Part shown: one piece after another, positions 1-5,900 of the stretch
Position numbering within the stretch: position 1 is the stretch's first letter
Layout of the letters: each line of letters begins with the position of its first letter
DNA from: Prevotellaceae bacterium
GTDB taxonomy: Bacteria > Bacteroidota > Bacteroidia > Bacteroidales > UBA932
Reading direction: 5' to 3'
DNA length: 7,268 nucleotides
Assembly (NCBI GenBank): GCA_031267855.1
Contig: JAIRYH010000097.1
Coordinates: forward strand, 1 to 7,268
Translations under genes and position numbers: made by a program
The notes under the pieces: model-generated
Database searches by the model: none
What the model was told of the DNA's origin: nothing
What the model saw: only the letters and a program-made list of their open reading frames with translations

Positions 1-2
1 TT

Positions 3-389
<387 letters not shown>

Positions 390-425
390 CAAATCCCAAT
401 CTCCCCCTGCGGAGGTGCAACAACG

Positions 426-442
426 GGGATAAAAAAAATCCC
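426..442 (+). other. Possible alternative hairpin competing with the terminator
   Basis: GGGAT (426-430) can pair with ATCCC (438-442) around a loop of seven A. Its right side uses bases 440-442, which are also the left side of the terminator stem at 440-444, so the two hairpins cannot form together. The stem is only 5 bp. This is a sequence observation; a regulatory role is speculation. Confidence 0.25.
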
Positions 443-466
443 GCTTCTTACCGGGGCGGGTTTTTT
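440..466 (+). terminator. Intrinsic terminator after gap, possibly bidirectional
   Basis: The stem CCCGC (440-444) / GCGGG (456-460) has an 11-nt loop and is followed by six T (461-466). An eight-A run (431-438) precedes the stem, so the opposite strand also shows hairpin plus T-run. It lies 50 nt after the gap stop codon, the expected place for the gap terminator. Oddly, the T-run ends 3 nt before the gmk start codon. Confidence 0.75.
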
Positions 467-469
467 AAT

Positions 470-1093
470 ATGATACACGAAAAAGAAAATGCCATATCAC
501 AGGAACGCTTTTATTCCGCCGGCGGGAAAGAAGGCGCCGTACTTATTTTTTCTGCCCCCTCGGGCGCCGGAAAAACCACGATTGTCCACCATTTGCTGGA
601 AAAATTCCCGGAACTGGCATTTTCCATATCGGCTACAAGCCGTGCGCCGCGCGGGAATGAAAAAGACGGCGTGGATTATTATTTCATGACCCCCGAAACA
701 TTTCGAGAAAAAATTGCCCGCCATGAATTCCTGGAATGGGAAGAAGTTTATGCCGGAAACTATTACGGGACAACAAAGCGCGAAGCCGGGCGCATTTGGG
801 AAAAAGGACAGGTGCTCGTATGCGACGTAGACGTGAAGGGAGGACTGAACATCAAAAAAGCCTTGGGCAGCCGGGCGCTGGCGATATTTGTACAGCCGCC
901 CTCCATGGACGCCCTGCGCGAGCGGCTGCAAAACCGCAGCACCGATTCGCCCGCATCCATTGAACGCCGCCTGCAAAAAGCGGAAGAAGAACTTTCCCAT
1001 GCGCCGCAGTTCGACAAAATAATTATCAACGACAACCTGGAAGCGGCGCTGAAAGAAGCGGAAAAACTAATAAACGAATTTCTGAAAAAATAA
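470..1093 (+). CDS. gmk: Guanylate kinase
   Basis: Cytosolic enzyme that phosphorylates GMP to GDP with ATP, essential for guanine nucleotide supply. The protein has 207 residues, normal for bacterial Gmk. The P-loop is APSGAGKT at residues 29-36 (Lys35). The GMP-binding set aligns with the yeast enzyme: Ser54, Arg58 and Arg61 in SATSRAPR, Tyr70 in DGVDYYF, Glu89 in EFLEWEE and Tyr98 in AGNYYGT. CDVDVKGG follows at 118-125. The ATG at 470 is the only usable start: no ATG, GTG or TTG occurs in frame before the P-loop. This gives about 22 residues before the core beta strand (AVLIFSAPSG), longer than many Gmk proteins. No Shine-Dalgarno site is present; the upstream bases are the T-run of a terminator. 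The next gene starts 5 nt downstream, so co-transcription is likely. I see no promoter of its own. Confidence 0.97.
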   Translation: MIHEKENAISQERFYSAGGKEGAVLIFSAPSGAGKTTIVHHLLEKFPELAFSISATSRAPRGNEKDGVDYYFMTPETFREKIARHEFLEWEEVYAGNYYGTTKREAGRIWEKGQVLVCDVDVKGGLNIKKALGSRALAIFVQPPSMDALRERLQNRSTDSPASIERRLQKAEEELSHAPQFDKIIINDNLEAALKEAEKLINEFLKK

Positions 1094-1098
1094 AATTC

Positions 1099-1833
1099 AT
1101 GCCACCGGAACCAAACATGGATACAATGCAACGCACCCTCGCCTCCCTCCGCCGGGCGCTCGGCGAAAATGCGGACGAAAAAACGGCGGCGGCGACGCAG
1201 CGCTTTTTCAAGGAACAAATTAAAGCCATGGGCGTCAAATCGGCAACCGTCCGGAAAATAGCCCGGCAACATTTTAAAGCCATCAAGGAGCAACCGAAGG
1301 AAGATATCTTTGCATTGTGTGAAACCCTTTGGCGGTCGGGCTGCATGGAAGAAGCCGGCATTGCCTGCGAATGGAGCGACGCCCTGCGCGAACGCTTTAT
1401 GCCCGCCGATTTTGCGGTGTTTGAACGCTGGGTAACCCGCTACGTGAGCAACTGGGCAATGTGCGACACGCTGTGCAACCACACGGTGGGCGGATTTATC
1501 GAGAAATATCCGGCCTTCCTGGAAGACCTCAAGCGGTGGACAACGTCGGAAAACCGCTGGGTGAAACGCGCGGCGGCGGTAACGCTGATCATACCCGCAC
1601 GCAGGGGCCTTTTCCTGGAACATGTTTTTGAGATTGCCGACCGCCTGCTGTCCGACACGGACGACATGGTGCAGAAAGGATACGGCTGGATGCTCAAATC
1701 GGCCGGCAGGATGCACGAGCAGGAAGTATTCGAATACGTCGTTGCCCGGAAAAACGTGATGCCGCGCACCGCCTACCGCTATGCCATCGAAAACATGTCG
1801 CCGGAGCGGAAAGCCCGGGCAATGAAAAAATAA
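1099..1833 (+). CDS. AlkD-like DNA alkylation repair protein (HEAT-like repeats)
   Basis: This 244-residue protein resembles the AlkD family of DNA glycosylases (DNA alkylation repair family), which remove alkylated bases such as 3- and 7-methylpurines using stacked HEAT-like helices. It is all-helical in character, with no signal peptide or membrane segment. The active-site residues known from Bacillus cereus AlkD (Trp109, Asp113, Arg148, Trp187) have counterparts with nearly the same spacing: Trp119 and Asp123 in SNWAMCD, Arg157 in RWVKRAAA and Trp197 in QKGYGWML. This suggests an active glycosylase rather than a degenerate HEAT protein. The NWxMCDTLCNHTVG segment is a variant of the AlkD motif, so it may belong to a sister subfamily with other substrates. 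The start at 1099 is 5 nt after gmk; Met7 (1117) and Met10 (1126) are possible alternatives. No SOS or Ada-type operator is visible. It is probably co-transcribed with gmk and the HAD gene. Confidence 0.9.
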   Translation: MPPEPNMDTMQRTLASLRRALGENADEKTAAATQRFFKEQIKAMGVKSATVRKIARQHFKAIKEQPKEDIFALCETLWRSGCMEEAGIACEWSDALRERFMPADFAVFERWVTRYVSNWAMCDTLCNHTVGGFIEKYPAFLEDLKRWTTSENRWVKRAAAVTLIIPARRGLFLEHVFEIADRLLSDTDDMVQKGYGWMLKSAGRMHEQEVFEYVVARKNVMPRTAYRYAIENMSPERKARAMKK

Positions 1834-1847
1834 ACCCGAAGCGCCGC

Positions 1848-2492
1848 ATGAACCGTTTTAAGGCCATTCTTTTTGACTTCGACGGCGTGATTGCCGACAC
1901 CGAGCCGCAGTACAGCCTGTTTTTCGACCGGCTCGCAGCGTCATACCGTTTGGGAAAAGATTTTTCCGCCCGCATCAAAGGCGCTACGCTGGCGGCGATC
2001 ATGGAAAAATATTTCGGCAGCCGCCCGCCCGAAGAACGGGCAAAAATCATGGAAGACCACCGCCGCTACGAGCGGCAAATGCACTATACGTTCATTCCCG
2101 GGGCGCGCGAAGCCCTGTTTTATTTCAAATCGCAGGGCTGCAAAATAGCCCTGGTGACCAGTTCGCCGGACGAAAAAATGAAAATCGCCCTGTGCGCCAT
2201 GAAGCTGGAAAACGTGTTTGACGCCATCGTCACCGCCGACAGAATCACCAGAGGCAAGCCCGACCCGATGTGCTACCTGCTGGCAGCCGCAACGCTCCAC
2301 GTGTCGCCGGCGGAATGTGTGGTTTTTGAAGATTCCATCGCCGGCATCACCGCCGGAAAAAACGCCGGCATGAAAGTGGTCGCTCTTTCTACCACGCTTC
2401 CGGCAGAAAGCCTTTTACCGTATGCCGATACCATTATCCCCGACTTTTCGGAGTTGAAAGTTGAAAGTCATGAACTAAGAACTATGAACTAA
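1848..2492 (+). CDS. HAD-superfamily hydrolase, beta-phosphoglucomutase / phosphatase-like (subfamily IA type)
   Basis: This 214-residue HAD enzyme acts on a small phosphorylated metabolite through an aspartyl-phosphate intermediate. All four motifs are present: I, DFDGVIADTE with nucleophile Asp10 and acid/base Asp12; II, Thr104 in ALVTSS; III, Lys137 in GKPDP; IV, Glu161-Asp162 in FEDSIAGITAG. Residues of about 17-85 form the small helical cap of the beta-phosphoglucomutase / phosphoglycolate phosphatase group. The cap loop IKGATLAA lacks the Arg that follows the KGVS motif in Lactococcus beta-phosphoglucomutase (compared from memory), so I do not name a substrate. It begins 14 nt after the alkD-like gene. 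The natural end appears to be near DFSEL (199-203). The last 11 residues (KVESHELRTMN) and the TAA are encoded by GTTGAAA and GAACTAA repeat units, an acquired tail. Confidence 0.9.
   Translation: MNRFKAILFDFDGVIADTEPQYSLFFDRLAASYRLGKDFSARIKGATLAAIMEKYFGSRPPEERAKIMEDHRRYERQMHYTFIPGAREALFYFKSQGCKIALVTSSPDEKMKIALCAMKLENVFDAIVTADRITRGKPDPMCYLLAAATLHVSPAECVVFEDSIAGITAGKNAGMKVVALSTTLPAESLLPYADTIIPDFSELKVESHELRTMN
2453..2468 (+). repeat. GTTGAAA heptad remnant inside the HAD gene end
   Basis: There are two full GTTGAAA units (2453-2459, 2460-2466) plus GT. The same heptad builds the arms of the large hairpin at 2746-2840. It is read here as the codons for the LKVES region of the HAD protein's C-terminus. 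Confidence 0.7.
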
Positions 2493-2559
2493 GAACTAAG
2501 AGTTAGCTTACGCCATTATGCGCTTGCCGCAATTCTTAATTCTTAATTCCTAATTCCTC
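2472..2559. repeat. Heptad-arm repeat element, copy 1 (mismatched arms)
   Basis: The left arm (2472-2504) is a run of GAACTAA heptads (2472, 2479 with one change, 2486, 2493) ending in GAGTT. The core (about 2505-2531) shares 24 of 30 positions with copy 2, including TACGCCAT and a short hairpin GCG-CTTGC-CGC (2520-2530). The right arm is ATTCTTA (2532, 2539), ATTCCTA (2546) and ATTCCTC (2553). Left and right arms are only partly complementary, so they are of different heptad types. The HAD stop codon (2490-2492) lies in the left arm. Confidence 0.8.
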
Positions 2560-2587
2560 GTGCGCTGACCTTATTTTCCAAAAGAAA

Positions 2588-2730
2588 CCTTAGTAGAATT
2601 CCCGTAATATAAAACCTTATTACCTTATTCCTTTTTAAACAGGCTCCGTTCCGCGCGGCGCACCGTCCGCGCTTTTTATATCGCCTGCAGCCCGCGCGGG
2701 GGGGCGGTCATGCTGTTATTTCTACTAAGG
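2588..2730. repeat. 11-bp inverted repeat pair enclosing the spacer
   Basis: CCTTAGTAGAA (2588-2598) and its exact reverse complement TTCTACTAAGG (2720-2730) are separated by 121 bp. No coding sequence lies between them. I saw no target-site duplication outside them: the left flank ends AAA and the right flank begins CTG. They could be the ends of a small non-autonomous element or a fold-back structure around the terminator; the sequence alone does not decide. Confidence 0.55.
2653..2677 (+). terminator. Intrinsic terminator of the gmk-alkD-HAD unit
   Basis: GCGCGG (2653-2658) pairs exactly with CCGCGC (2667-2672) around an 8-nt loop and is followed by five T (2673-2677). It sits about 160 nt after the HAD stop codon, beyond repeat copy 1, on the strand needed to end transcription of the three + strand genes. 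Confidence 0.75.
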
Positions 2731-2745
2731 CTGCCGTTGATTTCA

Positions 2746-2840
2746 GTTGAAAGTTGAAAGTTGAAAGTTGAAAGTTGAAAGTTGGCTAACGCCATGACGC
2801 GCTTCGCGCAACTTTCAACTCTCAACTTTCAACTTTCAAC
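2746..2840. repeat. Heptad-arm repeat element, copy 2 (large near-perfect hairpin)
   Basis: The left arm is five GTTGAAA units (2746-2780) plus GTTG. The right arm is CAAC plus TTTCAAC, TCTCAAC, TTTCAAC, TTTCAAC (2809-2840). Bases 2753-2784 pair with 2809-2840: 32 positions with one mismatch, in the TCTCAAC unit. The 24-nt loop holds the core, in which GGC-TAAC-GCC (2784-2793) and GCGC-TTC-GCGC (2799-2809) could form smaller hairpins that partly compete with the stem base pairs. Either strand of the transcript could fold this way. Confidence 0.9.
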
Positions 2841-2896
2841 TGTAATGATGCGCTTCGCGCAACTCTTAGTTCTTAGTTCTTAACTCTTAGTTCTTC
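2841..2896. repeat. Heptad-arm repeat element, copy 3 (half element)
   Basis: It follows copy 2 without a gap. The core at 2845-2864 (ATGATGCGCTTCGCGCAACT) matches 2794-2813 of copy 2 at 19 of 20 positions. The right arm is heptads ACTCTTA (2862), GTTCTTA (2869, 2876), ACTCTTA (2883) and GTTCTTC (2890). These are not complementary to the TTTCAAC units on its left, but 2861-2893 is the reverse complement of the copy 1 left arm (2472-2504) at 30 of 33 positions. Confidence 0.85.
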
Positions 2897-2935
2897 TAAT
2901 AGAGGCTTTCTCCGCGGGGTCTGTCAAAGTCCGCG

Positions 2936-5900
2936 TTATACCCATTTCACCAGCGGGAAGTCCTGCCGGTGCGGCAAGTCCGGGTTTTTGGCATAAATGC
3001 GGCGTGCCATGAAAAAGGTGCCGGGCATGTCGGGCACAATATCCAGGTGATATTTCGCAATGCTATTGTCGCAGGAAACAAGCGAAAATTCAAGCGCCGT
3101 GAGTATTTGATAGCGGTCGTTTTTCACCTGCTGGGCAATCACCAGTTCCACGCCCACGTCTTCGGGGCTCAGTTCGCCAATGAACAGCGAAATATCCATT
3201 GACGCATTGCTGCCCAGTTCGGACGTCAGGCTGGACACTTCATGGTCGGATGTTATCAATTCGATGGGCGTCCATTCGCGCCGCACTTTTTTCTTCCACT
3301 CTGCCAGTTTCGTTGCCAAAGCGTAGTTATCATTTACCAGCGCGGCATGGCGCAGGTTGAGTTTTTGATAAAATTTTTCTTCGTAGTCGGTCAGCATCCG
3401 GTTGGTCGTGAAATTCGACGCTACCCTGGCGATGGTATTTTTTATGTGGCTCATCCATTCTTTGGAAATGCCGGTTTTGTCGCGGTTGTAGAAGGCAGGC
3501 GCAATTTCATCTTCAATAATGTTGTAGATGGTTTCCACGTCCAGCTCATCCTGAAACGACTGTTTTTCGTATGCTTTTTCCATCGGCAGCGCCCATCCGG
3601 CGCCCTTTTGGTAGCCTTCGACCCACCATCCGTCGAGCACGCTGAAGTGCATGACGCCGTTCATCACGGCTTTCTCTCCGCTGGTACCCGAAGCTTCCAG
3701 CGGGCGCGTCGGGGTGTTCATCCACACGTCCACGCCCTGCACCATCAATTTTGCAAGCTCCGTGTCGTAATTCGGGACAAACACAATTTTACCGATAAAC
3801 TGCGGCATTTTGGATACCTCCACAATCCGTTTGATTAAATCCTGTCCGGCTTTGTCGGCGGGGTGCGCTTTTCCGGCGAAAATAAACTGTACCGGATATT
3901 TTTCGTTATTGACAATGTCATGCAGTTCGTCCAGGTCGCTAAACAGCAAATGGGCGCGTTTGTAGGTGGCGAAGCGGCGGGCAAAGCCGATGGTAAGCAC
4001 GTCGTCGCGCAGGGTTTCGCGAACCGTGATGATTTGCTTTGGCGACAGGCAGGATTGCGAGGTGTTCATCACTTCCTTGATGTATGCGATCAGGCGCCTG
4101 CGCAGGGTATTGCGTATTTCCAGGATTTGCCGGTCTTCGACATTGTAGATGCCGTCGAAACATTGTTTATCGTAGTGATGGGTTTGGAATGTTTCCCCGA
4201 ATACTTCGTTCTGCACAACTTTCCATTCCGGCGCCGTCCATGTGGCATAGTGTACGCCGTTGGTAACATAGTCCACGTGCAGTTCTTCCGGCAGGTAGCC
4301 GGGCCACAGTGGCTTCAGTATTTCGCGGCTTACCTGTCCGTGCAGCCAGCTCACGCCGTTTATTTCCTGAGACAGGTTGGCTGCCAAATAGCTCATCGAA
4401 AATTTTTCGCCGGGATCTGCAGGATTGATTTTCCCTAACGCCATCATTTGCTCCCACGAGATATTCAGCCTGTCGGGGTAATGCGACATGTAAGTACGCA
4501 GCAGGTTTTCCGAAAAAGCGTCGTGACCGGCAGGCACCGGCGTATGGGTAGTGAAGAGCGACGAGCCGCGCACTATTTCTACCGCTTCGGCAAAAAGTAA
4601 GTTGTCATTCCTCACGTACTCGCGCAGCCGCTCCAGTCCGATAAAGGCGGCGTGTCCTTCATTGCAGTGATATACATCATCGACAATATTCAATTCGCGC
4701 AATGCACGAATCCCTCCCACGCCCAGCACAATTTCCTGTTTCAGCCGGTTTTCCCAATCGCCGCCATACAGGCGATAAGTGATACTGCGGTCTTCGGGCA
4801 GGTTGTCTTCAAAATCCGTGTCGAGCAGGTACAGTTCCACGCGCCCCACATCCACGCGCCAGATGCGGATATGCAGCGTACGACCCGGTAATGCAACGGC
4901 AACGGTTTTCCACTGTCCGTTTTCGTCGTACACCGGCGCGGCGGGGATTTTCATAAAATCCTGCGGTTCGTATTCATTGACCTGGTCGCCTGCCGCCGAG
5001 AGTTTTTGCGTAAAATAACCGTACCGGTACAATAAGCCTACGCCGGTCAGTTTCACGTTGCGGTCACTGGCTTCTTTCAGGTAGTCGCCGGCAAGGATGC
5101 CCAAGCCGCCCGAATAAATTTTCAGCGAAGCATGCAACCCGTATTCCATGCTGAAATAGGACACATGCGCTCCTTCGCCTTTTCCTTTTTCCGCCATGTA
5201 GCTGGAAAAATGCCGGTAAACAGCCGTCAATTTTTTAACGAACAATGTATCTTTTTCCAGTTCCTTGTAGCGGGTGAGCGAAATTTTGTCGAGCAACATA
5301 ATCGGATTATATTGCAAGGCTTTCCACTGTGCCGGATCAATGCTTTCAAACAGTTCCACCGCATCCTGATTCCAGCACCACCAAAGGTTTTTAGACAAAG
5401 TCTCCAGCGCCGCCAGTTTCTCGGGAATATGCTTATGCACCATAATGCGCATCCAGTTGGGCTGGCTGATAGATACCTGCTGTTCGATGAACGTTGTTGG
5501 TTCTTCCTTCAATATCGGGAGTTCGGGCGCCCGCTGCGCCACTTGCTGCAGGGCAATTATTCCCGCTTTTTTATAGTATTGAATATTGTTTTCCCACAGG
5601 GCAATGCGCGATACGTCTTTTGCTTTTTCCCTGACGGCAGCCATCTGCACGGGTGAATAGCTGGTAAATTCATGTATTTTTTTCGCGATGCAATCAATCA
5701 CATAATCGTTGTTAATATCGTCGCGAAGAATTATGTCAATGCCGGAATGCGCATCCCGGCACTTTTCTTCGACCCACAAGCCAAAGCCGGCAAGCGAAGT
5801 GGTAATCGTCGGCACCTTGAAAGCAAGGCTTTCCAGCGGCGTGTAACCCCACGGCTCGTAGTACGAAGGGAAAACCGACAGGTCAAGCCCAATCAGCAAA

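Larger units (their letters stand above)
2560..2745. other. Spacer between repeat copies 1 and 2
   Basis: I find no plausible gene in this stretch. It begins AT-rich, with ACCTTATT occurring three times (2568, 2614, 2622), and becomes GC-rich from about 2651. It contains an intrinsic terminator (2653-2677), a 10-bp palindrome CCCGCGCGGG (2691-2700) and an 11-bp inverted repeat pair (2588-2598 and 2720-2730). Together with the flanking repeats this accounts for the convergent intergenic region. Confidence 0.6.

Noticed and set aside
763..1716. Long - strand open frame of 317 codons opposite gmk and the AlkD-like gene
   Set aside because: It crosses two well-supported genes on the other strand, is rich in Arg, Phe and His as expected for an antisense reading of GC-rich genes, and shows no known motif.
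2568..2629. Three copies of ACCTTATT (2568, 2614, 2622) as operator or iteron sites
   Set aside because: The spacing is irregular, the stretch is AT-rich and lies between convergent gene ends, so chance is the simpler explanation.
2453..2896. CRISPR array
   Set aside because: The repeat unit is 7 bp and tandem, with no unique spacers of regular length between copies and no cas genes. The geometry is inverted arms around a core.
2913..2935. Hairpin CGCGG / CCGCG directly after the glycogen enzyme stop codon as its terminator
   Set aside because: The stem is 5 bp with a 13-nt loop, and the - strand sequence after it has no T-run, so it does not qualify as an intrinsic terminator on sequence alone.
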